A stretch of 64,000 bases of DNA from Neopestalotiopsis rosae (Eukaryota > Ascomycota > Sordariomycetes > Amphisphaeriales > Sporocadaceae): positions 3,472,001-3,536,000 of the forward strand of contig JALGAS010000007.1 of NCBI GenBank assembly GCA_023078685.1, written 5' to 3'. Made by a program: the position numbers and the translations under genes. The stretch's first letter is position 1. Every line of letters begins with the position of its first letter. Of the stretch, positions 46,093 to 56,832 are shown in pieces. Under the pieces are notes generated by a model, which was not told the origin of the DNA, searched no databases, and saw only the letters and a program-made list of their open reading frames with translations.

Positions 46093-47372
46093 ATGTCTGG
46101 CAAGATTGAAGCTGCCGTTGAGACCGTCAAGGCCAACACCCCCGAGACGCCTACCGGTCTCGCTCTCTACTCCAGATTCGCCCTTGCCGGTGCCATCTGC
46201 TGCTCCGTCACCCACGGTGGTCTCACTCCCGTCGATGTGTACGTGTTATCTTCTTGATCTAATTGGCGTGCGCGACAAGAGCGTATCTTCCAATTCCTTT
46301 GATGCCGCGGCTCGGGAAAATCTCGACTGGTGGCTTGGGTGTTCATCATTCAAGTCAATGCGGTTATCCATCATGAGCAGATATCATGAGCAGATTGCGA
46401 CGCTTCTTCACATCTGCTCAATGGAAAGAGCGACGAAGAGATCTTCTCATAAATTGCAATTTCATCATTCGCTTGAGGAATACATCGCTAACGTGAATCT
46501 CTTTACAGCGTCAAGACAAGAATCCAGCTCGACCCCCAGACCTACAACCGGGGTATGATCGGTGGCTTCAAGCAGGTCATCCAGAATGAGGGTGCTGGCG
46601 CTCTCCTGACCGGTGCCGGTCCCACCTTTGCCGGTTACTTCCTCCAGGGTGCCTTCAAGTTCGGTGGTTACGAGCTGTTCAAGCAGCAGGCCATCAACAC
46701 CCTTGGCTACGAGACTGCCTCCAACAACCGCACTCTCGTCTACCTCGGTTCCTCCGCCTGCGCCGAGTTCTTCGCCGACATTGCTCTGTGCCCCCTTGAG
46801 GCTACCCGTATCCGTCTCGTTTCCGAGCCCACCTACGCCAGCGGTCTCGTCTCTGGTTTCGGCAAGATGCTGAAGAACGAGGGTGTCGGTGCCTTCTACG
46901 CCGGATTCGGTCCCATCCTGTTCAAGCAGTATGTTTAAAAAAGGCATCTCCCACGAAATTGAAACCCAGAGACTAATTTTCGTTTAGGATTCCCTACACC
47001 ATGGCCAAGTTCGTCGTGTACGAGAAGGTCGCCGAGGCCATCTTTGCCAAGTACCCCAAGGCCAGCCTCTCCGACGGCCAGCAGACCGTTGCCAACCTGG
47101 GCGCTGGTCTGATTGCCGGTTTCGCCGCTGCTCTCGTTTCCCAGCCCGCCGACACCATGCTGTCCAAGATCAACAAGCAGAAGGGTCTCCCCGGTGAGGG
47201 CACCACCAGCCGTCTCATCAAGATCGCCAAGGAGCTTGGTCTCAAGGGCTCGTACGGTGGTATTGGTGCCCGTCTGGTCATGGTTGGTACCCTGACCGCC
47301 GGTCAGTTCGCCATCTACGGTGACATCAAGAAGGCTCTTGGTGCCACCGGTGGTGTTGAGATTGGCAAATAA
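46093..47372 (+). CDS. Mitochondrial phosphate carrier (Mir1/Pic2 type)
   Basis: Inner-membrane transporter importing phosphate with a proton (copper is also carried by Pic2-like members). Exons 46093-46238, 46509-46928 and 46988-47372 give 316 residues. The three solute-carrier repeats show their signatures in order: [16 protein letters not shown] and a degenerate [18 protein letters not shown] and [19 protein letters not shown] are typical of phosphate carriers. The short N-terminal extension has no clear cleavable presequence. Codon use is extremely biased to C-ending codons, a sign of high expression. The first intron is long (270 bases), as in many highly expressed fungal genes. Confidence 0.95.
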
Positions 47373-47927
47373 GCGACTTCTCAAATATCCACAGACTGAG
47401 GGGGAGGCGCAATGGTGAGCAGGATGTAATCGGTTGATAAGATAATACGACGACCTTCCTGGTACGCCTGATATGAACAAGGTGTTGCCGGGATTGCCAC
47501 ACGTCATCACCACCGGCTTCTCGACTTAATGGCAGCATAACGGCCAGGCTGCTTTGAGAGGATGCTTTGCTTTGTTTTGTTCTTGATGCATTTAGACTGG
47601 GCGCCGGATGGGTTTGCAGGTTTGCTCCTTGCAAGCGTCGTATGCGCCTCTAGAGTTTCTGCCGGAGATTTGGAAAATATTCCAACATTTCCACATAGCT
47701 TCCGTGCATAGAGCATAGAAACACAGCCTAGAAGCGGTTGAAGGGAGGCACTTCTACTTTGGAGGTTGTACAATAGATCTGGTTAATCCATTTTCGATCC
47801 ATTCATTTCTCTCATGTGCAATAGCAGATATCCAGGTGCAGTGACTTGTTTATCATGTAGAGATGAGGTTAGGATATCACTACTTGGGTTGTCATCTAAC
47901 ATTGATGGAGATCCACCTAGCCTTCCG
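47373..47927. other. Intergenic between convergent genes
   Basis: 3' flanks of the phosphate carrier and the pectate lyase; no gene seen. Confidence 0.5.
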
Positions 47928-49565
47928 TCACGCTGCATTGCGTCCGAGCTGTCCGGCATTATTGGTCACATAGTCCAGGACCTCATCTGAAGATGTAAAA
48001 GTTTGAGGTAGAGCTTGTGCTTCAAAATTGGCACAGCCCTCCACAAGACCGCCTGCAACCGAGTCCGTCTTGACGCTGATGTAATACTCAAATGTCTGCA
48101 AGACATTATCCGTCAAGTTTACAGGCTGGCCATTGAACGACGAGGCAAGCTGGGTCAAATTGCCCAGTTGCGGGTAGAGCGCGGCCTGGTCGGCAGGCAA
48201 GTCCGGCGGCGAGCAAAATGTAGCTGGTAGATCTGGTGTGGCGAGATCGCTAAAGGTGAAGATGCGAGTCTGGTCATCTGGATAAGACCCAGACTGGTCA
48301 AAGTAGTTACCAGACACCAAGACAGAAGACCTGTACAGCAGTCAGACTCCATATAGAACGAGCCAATAGTATGCTTCACTGACATGTTATAGATGCCCAT
48401 GTTGTACTGAAAGTCGGGCGTATAAGTCTCATTTCTTCGATGCAAAGATGATGACGAGGTAGAGTTTTCCGTGTAATCAAATAACGGCTCCTTGTTGTTG
48501 TAATTGCTGAAAACATTGTTAGTAATATAAAAGGTTCCAAACCGCATCAAGGGGTTGCGGCTGAGAGAGTTGACAAAATGGTTGCCGTAGACTGTAAAAT
48601 GCATCTTGCCAATGTCTCTGGGCCCTTCTTTTTCGCCGCCTCCCCATAAAAGGCTCTTGTGATGGTTGGCGACAATGTTGTGGGAAAAGGTCATGTTATC
48701 CGTTCCATCCTCGACGTCTACGAGCCCGTCATAACGGTCAACCTGCCATCCCCAGATGAACTCTTCTGGGGCCACGGCTGACGTGCCGTCTTCAAAAATG
48801 TTGCCGTCGATCCACATGAGGTTGGAAGTCACGACGCTGATGGCATCGTACCGCGCGTTCCAGCTGTTTGGATACGTCTCTGGAGCTGGGAAGCAGTCTC
48901 GCGGCGGAGTCATGCGCAGGTTGCGGATGATGATATTGGACTGGACATTGAAGACCAGTGAGACACCATTGAGGAATGCGTCCGAGTCCCAACCGATCAA
49001 GGTGAGATTACCCTGGACGCCTATCGATTCCCAGGACTTTTGCACGTTCTGCGCTGTTCCACGCCATCCCTGCAGTTACACGAGATCAATTTGTGTTCGA
49101 TACGAGGCAAAAGCCCATGCTTACATTCTGCTTGTTAAGAAGCGCCAGATATTCAGTGGCATTTCTTCCTTCAAACGTCTCATTGGCGGCGATGGCTGCC
49201 TTGACGGAATCCGTATAAGTCGAGTTCAAGGACATGATATAAAGGGTGAAGTTGTACTGTGGGACGCTGCTCGTATCAATGTACATTTGGCAGTCTCCGT
49301 ATGCGGACTCGTTGAGCTGATTTCCTTGAATCTCTCCCTTGACATAGACAGTTCGTGGTTCCGCTGCAGTGAGAGCTGTCCTTAGATCCATCATATCTTG
49401 AACAATATATAGCGTGCCATTTTCGCCGCCCGTCACTTGCTCTGCGAATCCAAACGGCTGACGATCCGGAAGGGAGGGCTCCTCATCTTGTCGCGGCAAG
49501 GGAGATGAGCTCAACGTCGCGGTGGCCAATAAGCCGATTATAATTAGAATCTTGGAAACCAGCAT
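47928..49565 (-). CDS. Secreted pectate lyase (PL1-like)
   Basis: Extracellular polysaccharide lyase that cleaves pectate by beta-elimination with calcium. Exons 49125-49565, 48384-49069 and 47928-48330 give 509 residues. The signal peptide is about 1-20 (MLVSKILIIIGLLATATLSS). The parallel beta-helix part shows NIIIRNLRM, NARYDAISVVTSNLMWIDGN, DVEDGTDNMTFSHN, NHHKSLLWG and the SRNPLMRFG block with the catalytic-region Arg. The C-terminal extension (about 130 residues) is longer than in minimal bacterial enzymes. The second intron uses a GTCAGT donor. Upstream in-frame codons before 49565 lack a signal peptide, so this ATG is preferred. Confidence 0.88.
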
Positions 49566-50188
49566 TGTACTTTGGTTTCCTGAGACGGTGCTTGTCAAGT
49601 GTTTGCAGCTTTCACAAGAAGACCATCCGTGTGATCTTGCAAGATGAACTTGGTAGTCGCGCGCCAAGACCGGGTAGAGATCTCGGCTCGGAGAATATTT
49701 CAAACCATCCACCGTACGTTAGGTCTACAATCCCCCCTGTTCCGATCACTCTGATGTTTCTCGTGGCATCTTGCGGTGGTCTTTGGGTAATAGTCTTAGG
49801 ATAGGTGCTGATTCGTGGAAATAAAACCGGGGTTCGCTTAACCCGAGACTATACACTCCACAAATCCTCCCAAAGAGGAATCACGGAATGAGCTCAGGAC
49901 GATATCCAGAAAGGGGGCTAGAGAGCCAGATAGGCATATATCGATCTGGGTCAATCTATGGTTTGACGTCATTGGTACAACTTGGTGCTGTCTGGAGCAG
50001 CCAGATAGTCAGTATTCACGATGCAAATGTGACCGGCTACTGAGCGGTAACGACAGTATTGCTTCAAAAAGCTATAGACAAGAAGGTAAATATACAGATC
50101 TTTTATCTCTCCCACAAAAGCATCTCACCACCTATATACCCCATTTTGAAAGATCGCGTCATTCTGAATCAAATGTGTGATTCATCAT
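49566..50188. other. Intergenic, promoter of the pectate lyase
   Basis: Upstream region of the lyase and 3' flank of the dioxygenase gene. No gene seen. Confidence 0.5.
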
Positions 50189-51410
50189 TTACTTGCGGGA
50201 AGGAGGACCGCCACCGCCACCACCACCGCTGTTTCCAGTGTCGACGCCACCGCCCTCCTCGTAGTGAGCAGCGGGAGTGTAAGAGTCAATGTAGTCGGCA
50301 GAAGTATCGATGCCAACGGTGATGAATCCCAAGAGACCGTCGCTGATGGAGTCGCCCAGGCGGACGTAGTCGACGTAGGGGTCGTAGTCCGAGGTAGCCT
50401 CCCCGGCGGCGATACCATCGCTGGTGTTCTCAGTCAGGGACTGGGTGTTGGTGTTGTATGGCGAAGTGGCCTCAACCTCGGTGATGAGAGACTGGTCAAA
50501 GAACAGCTGGCCAATGTGGCGGACAGAGCCGACCTCATAAGTGTCGTTGGAAAGGATAGTGTCATCGGCACTGGCCAAAAGACTAGAGTAGAATCGTGTT
50601 AGTAATCGCATTACCGTATTGACAGATCAGAAAGTGACAAGTCTTACTGGATGTGGACAGCGCGGCCGGTATAGTGACCAGGGACAATGGTGTCGAATTG
50701 AGCAACACCGTCAGTGTCGGTAGCCTGGACTCCACGGAAAGTGGTGGTGTCGAGACCACCCTGGCCAGAAGCAGAGACACCAGAGTAGACACCAGTGGCA
50801 TTGCAGTGCCAAATGTCAATCAGGAGATCCTCAACAGCAGTGCAGCTCGAGGTATCGACGAACTGAAGATCGAGGTGCAGAGGAACACCCGACTCGCCAT
50901 CAGTGATGTCGGTTCGGATCAGCTCGCCAGAGACAAAGTACGGGCCGATAGTGACCTCGGGGACCAGAGCACAGGTCGAGTTGGAGTCAAAGATCGTGGC
51001 AAGGGGGGTGTCCAGAGTGTATCCAGTGCTAGAAACATCGTGGTCAACAGCGCTCCACTGCTCCAAAGCAGTCTGGTCGCGCTTGGACTGGAGAGACTCT
51101 GTAAAATGTTAGTTCAGTACCAGGTAGACTGTTTCAATGAATTCTACTGACTCTTGGTGAGTCCTCGCTGCTCACGGAGCTTTTGAGCGGTGGCGGCGCG
51201 GCGGGCAATAGCTCGCTCCTTGAGGGCAACAGCGGCAGGAGAGTTGGCGCAATCGGCCAGGGATCGGCGAGCCTTGACCTGCTGGGCCTTGTGGGCGACG
51301 ATTTCACGTTTGACCTCCTCGGGGGTGTGAATCTCGCCAGGGTGAGCGACGGCAGAGCCAATGGCCGAGGCCGCTGCCAGTGAGGCTGCCAAGTTGCGGA
51401 AGTTGACCAT
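50189..51410 (-). CDS. Secreted intradiol dioxygenase-like protein
   Basis: Extracellular non-heme iron protein of the intradiol ring-cleavage fold, which opens catechol-type rings. Exons 51152-51410, 50648-51098 and 50189-50582 give 367 residues. A signal peptide (about 1-22) and a basic, Ala-rich propeptide-like region precede the catalytic fold: CALVPEVTIGPYFVSGE with the first Tyr ligand region, DLLIDIWHCNATGVYSG, and VHIH at 234-237, whose two His match the iron ligands. Splicing creates the second His across the last junction. The tail ends in a run of Gly. A TATA-like element sits at 51517-51523. It lies next to a pectate lyase on the same strand; both are secreted. Confidence 0.88.
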
Positions 51411-52899
51411 GGTGCTGAGAAAACCGAAAGTGCAAATGGAAAAGTAAAGGAATGAGAAGCCGATGCGGGATGGGTAAGAGAGCAGAGAAATTGTCAAGTC
51501 GTGCGAGACATGTTGACTTTATACTCGATGCTCTCGACATGATCCCTATCATGACCCGTACTAGTCACTCTCGATCTTGCGAATGATTGTCCCTGTACAA
51601 TTTGCATCGGGACGCTACCATGTGAGTCCACGGCACCACAGCCGCCGTGGTTGCATATTGCTAGACGCCCTCACAATCCTGCAGTCGCCAGGAAAATGTT
51701 TAATGACGATAGTCAAAACAGATTCTATTCTCATGATGGCATAGGATTCACACAAGGGTCTGCGCGGCCCTCTGTAGGCGACATATAGCAAGATCCACTA
51801 AAAAAGGGTTGGCATTGTGGATGGAACCAAGAACGAAATGACCCTTTCCAAAATGTTTGGGGGGTTTAGACTCGCCAATAAGGTATTAGGTTTTGCAAAT
51901 AACGTTGACAATGGCTTCACCATTGGTGGACGGATAGACTGGACGACTCCGGGGTAGGCGTCCGGCAGACCCTGAGGCTGTAGTTGAATTACAGTTACAG
52001 CAATCATAGGGAAGTGGGCGAGCTTACGCGGCTTCGCTTGGATTCCGGGGATAGAGTAAACGCCAAGGCTGAGGCACCGGTACAAGAGCCGCAATTCTTC
52101 GGCAGTCTGCCTCGGCGACTCTCCGGATTGGACTGGGCCAGGGGTAGCATCGTTCTTGGCTGCCAGCCTGCGCAGCAGTAGTTTCAGCGACCTGCTGGGT
52201 TGCAATAGGAGCTTTTGTGAGCACACAAAACGTGGCAAGCGTTGTAGTCCGGCTTGACCATTCACATCCCCTAGCATTGTGCATAAGATCTGTAGAAAGC
52301 CACTCCGGCATTGCCCTCCGCGGCATCTCATGCGGAGTCCAGAACACTCACTACCCTGGTTGCTTCTTGCGCGTCCTACCAAAGACCATGGCAATCGAAA
52401 ACGACGATCGCTTTGCCAAGCCATCATGAAATCCAATCACGCACAGCGTATTTGTGAGCCCTGGCTGGCGAAGAGCATTCGACTCCAATAAAGCCCACTG
52501 GTCAACATGTGAAATGCAGCCAGCCAAGCGGGGGAAACGGACAAGAACTGCCATGGTAATTACGTATGCGGGTAGGTGGAAACAAACCAGGCCTGGAGAC
52601 AAGATTGTATGGAAATAGATGAAGCGTGACGCCGCAGAAACTGATGGAAAACGCCCCTTTGCGTACAATCTGTGATGACAACTCCACAAAGCAACAGGCT
52701 ATTTGGAACTTCGGCAGGAAAGTTCAAAGGGTCAATTAGCTATGAGCAATAGTGACAGACAAGCCTCGGTCAATCGAGTTGCATCATGAGGTCGCACCGA
52801 GCAATGTGGGTTTTATGCGCCAGAAATGTTTGATCTCAGCCTCTCGACATTGTGGTTCATCTCCTTTAGAGTTTACCTGCACAAGTCGCCCATCTCCCT
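51411..52899. other. Intergenic, 1.5 kb
   Basis: Promoter of the dioxygenase (TATA-like at 51517-51523). A 213-codon minus-strand frame at 51798-52436 has no recognisable motif and is not called. Confidence 0.45.
51517..51523 (-). promoter_or_regulatory. TATA-like element, dioxygenase gene
   Basis: Reads TATAAAG on the minus strand, about 110 bases before the ATG at 51410. Confidence 0.5.
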
Positions 52900-53940
52900 T
52901 TACGCAATCTTGCCCGGTACGAATGGATGACCTGCACTCAGTCCACCATCCACGGCCCACGCTTGTCCGTTGACATAGCTTGCCTCGTCGCTCGCCAGGA
53001 ACAAGGCGACCCGTGCAATTTCGTCAGCGTTGCCGCCTCTCTTGAGGGGATTTAATTGTCCAATTTTCTTCTCAGTACCACGAGCCCTTGCTGCATCAAA
53101 AGTTGGCGCCGTCATGCCTGTCTCAATTAGACCAGGACATATCGAGTTGACCCGGATATTGGTGCCGGCAAGCTGATATGCACATGTTTGGGCAATAGAT
53201 ACCACTGCGGCCTTTGCTGCTGAGTAGGCCGTAGGGCCTGCATTAGACCGTATGCCTGCAACCGATGCGGTGCCTATAATGCTTCCCCAAGGTGCGGGTT
53301 TCTCATTCGAGGTTTTCATCATGGCTGGCGCAGCATGCTTTGCAGCTAGGAACACGCTGTGGCGACACATGGTCAGCTGTATAGCTCGGCAGTAAATTTG
53401 TCAGCCTTGGACGGACCTGGCAGCGTTGGTCTCCATGACCTTCATGAACTCATCCTTTTCCACATCTTTGAAATGTAGAGGCTTGCCTACGATACCAGCA
53501 TTGGCAAAGAAAACGTCGAGTCTACCATACGTCTTGATGGCATGACCAACTACCTCCTTGACAGCTTCTTCGTTTCCAGCGTCAAATTGACGCACGTGGA
53601 CCTCAACTTTGGGGAACGCCGCATTGATGTCGCGCTTGTGCGATTCTAGGTTGCTATCGTCAAAGTCGCAAAGGTAGATTGCTTTCGCTCCGTTCTCAGC
53701 AAACTGATGGCTGGTCGCGCGACCAATTCCCAGCACCGAGTTCGTGCCTGTACAGACAATGTGTCAGCACGCATCGCAAGAGACAGCCATGACACTGTGA
53801 GCGTTTGCTCGGCGTGGCTTACCCGTAATAATGGCCACTTTGCCCTGGAGCCGTGGCCCGCTCGATGCGCCAGCGACTTTCCGCACTGGCGCGAGCTGCT
53901 TGCCAATCGCTTCCACCCGCTGTCTGGCCTTGTCTGACAT
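52900..53940 (-). CDS. Short-chain dehydrogenase/reductase
   Basis: Classical SDR oxidoreductase using NAD(P)H; substrate unknown. Exons 53823-53940, 53417-53747 and 52900-53356 give 301 residues. The cofactor motif spans exons 1 and 2 ([12 protein letters not shown], residues 37-48). FANAGIVG follows, and the active site has Ser181 and Tyr194-x3-Lys198 (YSAAK). [14 protein letters not shown] and the C-terminal [14 protein letters not shown] are standard. All introns are GT-AG. It is intact, unlike the SDR at 32142-33404, to which it is not an obvious duplicate. The ATG at 53940 gives about 30 residues before the Rossmann strand. Confidence 0.9.
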
Positions 53941-54416
53941 GTTGATTACCACGAAAACTTATGATACCCCCAAGAGCAAAGTGTGCAGGTAAGCTCGTGG
54001 TCTGATGAAGCCGGCGAGGAAGTTCCAGCTTCCTGCCCCGGGGAACCTTGCCCTGGCTCAAGTCTGGGGAAGCTCCCTCCATTGCCAACCAAGGTAAGCT
54101 TCAATGTGGGGAAGTGATCTCACGAGCCGAGGTGTTTCTGAGACCCCGGAACTTGAGGTTGCACTAGTCTAGTCTTGGTTTGGTCTAACCGCAGCTATGA
54201 GTTACACACCTGGCGGCATGCAATCCACCCATAGATAAAAATATAATTCGATTGCCAGTTGCTACCACTACCCACCGATGGTTGACCAAGATTGCGGGTC
54301 TTGCATCGCGACGACACCCACAAAAGTAGGCGAGTCTCTCCATATTGTAGCGCAGGATTCGTTTGCAAGAGCCTAGACTCGTTCCTTGCCCAACGTGCGC
54401 ACGCAACTTGTTTGCT
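53941..54416. other. Intergenic, promoter of the SDR
   Basis: Upstream region of the SDR and 3' flank of the F-box/LRR gene. No gene seen. Confidence 0.5.
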
Positions 54417-56832
54417 TCAAATGCTCTGCGCCACTCTCAGCAGTTCAAGTCTGCCGGTCCAGTGCCTGTTTGTCCCTTTGGTCCTCCGTCGGTACTCCTT
54501 GATCGCAGTAGCAACACATTTCATCGGATCGTGTATTGTTCTGTCGTCCAATTTTCGGAGACTCGAGGGGAATACCATCATGGTCCAGGCATCATGAAAG
54601 ATATATGAGCCTCGAGGTACCCCAGCCGCGACCTGGTCAGGCATGGCTGGCCCAATGTTCTTTCGGCATCTGGGGTCCAGCACGTTGGACATGTATTCAT
54701 TGAGAGACGGCGAGGGCCCGACGACACCGCGACCAACCCACACTGGGACCGTGAACACATTGCCAGTCCAAGAATCGGCAGCATCTATTCTAAGATGCAC
54801 ATATTCCTCATGTTTGCCATGCTGAATACTACCGTTTTGCGATTCGACGGCTGAGCCATGGTCATTGACACGATCACTGTCCACGTCACTCGTGACTGCA
54901 GCATCTGAAGCAATGTTTCTGCTGACAGTGTGCGTTTGTAGTTTTCGTTTGGGAAGGTCCCACCAGAACGCGCCGCCCTGTCCTTCGCCTAGAGCGACAG
55001 GATCGAGAAGCTGGTCAAAGTCTACATCTTCATTAGAGAGGACACTTGTCAAGTCTTCCGCGTCTTCATGCAGCAGCTCCAAACGGATATGACGAAGCCC
55101 TGTTAGATTCGTCGCACCATGACGCTCAGCAAAGGCGCTTGATTTCTCCACTGCAAGCTGCTGATCAGAGGCAAGATCGAGAAAGTGTACGATTGCCTGA
55201 ATGAGCGGACCGGAAGAGCGGGCCGGAATTTGAGTCAGTGTTAGTGATGAGATGCGCGGATTCATGTCCGGCACAAAAGCACACGGATACGCCATTTTAA
55301 TATGCTGGCGGAACACCGTTTCCGCCTGTATGATGGCTTCGCGTGGAGGGAGCTTCTCTGATTCAAGCCTTGGTACACACGTGACAGCAGAATGGTGGAT
55401 TCGTAGAGATTGAAGATTCGACGAAAAGACTGGTCGAAACAAGTGCGAGAATCCAAAAAGACCATGCACCTTTGGCAGAGAACGGCAATCAGGAACAAAG
55501 CAGGAAAGTCGTGCAGACTCGCATTCAAAATGCTGCAATTGGCCTTTGATGCATCGAAGCAATTTTTGAATCCCAGCCGATGTAAAGCGGTTGCCATTCA
55601 GATAGAGATGTGTAAGACCGCCTCTGCTCTGATGAATTGTTGATGCAGCACCCCTCGCTTCAGGGATCGGTTCCAGAGCATCATCAAGCAGGCACCGCAG
55701 GACGACTGCTGCGCTGTCATTGCTCCTAGTCTCAACACCCGTCAATCGTACGACCTGCCACTCTTGCAAGTCTTGTTGACCTGCCTGGCAATGGTATGGA
55801 GGCGCGTCAGGCACGTAGCGCATATGGTGAGTAAATGAAGAACTCTCATTTGACTCCAGGATGGACTCAAAGGGTCCAAATTCCTTGGTGCCCCAGTGGC
55901 GATCATTCTTGAGCTTGCCCTCAATTTCAAAATGTGCGTCTGAACGCCATGTCAGTGAGGAAAAAGAATGCTCAATCAGTGAGTCAATCGTGGTGTCGGT
56001 CAGCTTGTTGTCGGAAATGTCCAGGCTCCACAGTTGCCTGCCGAAGCGTTCAAGCAACAAATGAGCAGTGGCATCATCCATCTCTCGACTCCTCACCTTG
56101 AGTATCCGCAGGCCTGGTACAAATTCAGGGCATAAAGATGCCTGTACAAGAGCGCCAACGGATCCAGGAAGAGATGAGATGTCCAGGTAAACGAGGTCCC
56201 GATGAAAAGGAGAGCGAAACATGCGAGTTGTAAGTGGGTGCAGACAGCCAGCAAGGTCGAGCATTTGCAGCGCCGTCTGAAGCTGAGCTTTTGCTTCTTC
56301 CACGTGCGTCGATACAAGAGACTCTGGGTTAATCTCAGGATGCCCAGCGATGAGTAAGCATATCAAATTTGGAAATAGTGTCGGTAAACCCTTGAGACTC
56401 TCAGAGATGGCCCTCTCGCTTGCATCCGAAGAATAGAGCCCAGAGGTCACAACAGCAAAGTCTCGAAAATCAAGCGATCTCACCATGCCGCGTGTGCTCA
56501 GTCGTACGGACTTGAGGTGAACATTGATAAACCTTCGATACCAAGAGAGGTCTACTCAGCATTAGCAACCATGATGTAGAGTGCCTTGGCAATTTATTGC
56601 AGAGTATCCTAGTATGACAGCAATGAATCTCATGCTCACCGTCATTAGGATGCAAACCATAGGCTCTTGCCGTTACGAGCGGGTCCAGCCAGACTCGAGC
56701 AGCAAATTGTTCGTAAAACTGTGAGTTGACAAGGCAGCATCGTCGCCAGTCAGTGATGGGTACATATGGGGCTGTCAGTTGAAGCCAGTGTGGCAGCGTT
56801 GTCGCCTCTTCGTATGAGGGCAGCCCGTCCAT
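54417..56832 (-). CDS. F-box/leucine-rich-repeat-like protein
   Basis: Exons 56640-56832 and 54417-56551 give 775 residues. The N-terminus (LPHWLQLTAPYVPITDWRRCCLVNSQFYEQFAARVW) looks like a degenerate F-box. It is followed by irregular leucine-rich repeats, for example LVYLDISSLPGSVG, LWSLDISDNKLTDTTIDSL and LTHLYLNGNRFTSAGIQKLL. If the F-box is real, the protein would be a substrate adaptor of an SCF ubiquitin ligase, in cytoplasm or nucleus. The C-terminal 180 residues (FHDAWTMMVFPSSLRKLDDRTIHDP) look conserved but are of unknown function. The 88-base GT-AG intron keeps phase; the acceptor was chosen to read WYRRFINVHLKSVRL. Confidence 0.8.

Noticed and set aside
46465..46947. 160-codon minus-strand frame
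   Set aside because: Antisense shadow of the phosphate carrier exon.
51798..52436. 212-codon minus-strand frame
   Set aside because: No recognisable motif; adjoining frames could not be joined into a credible gene.
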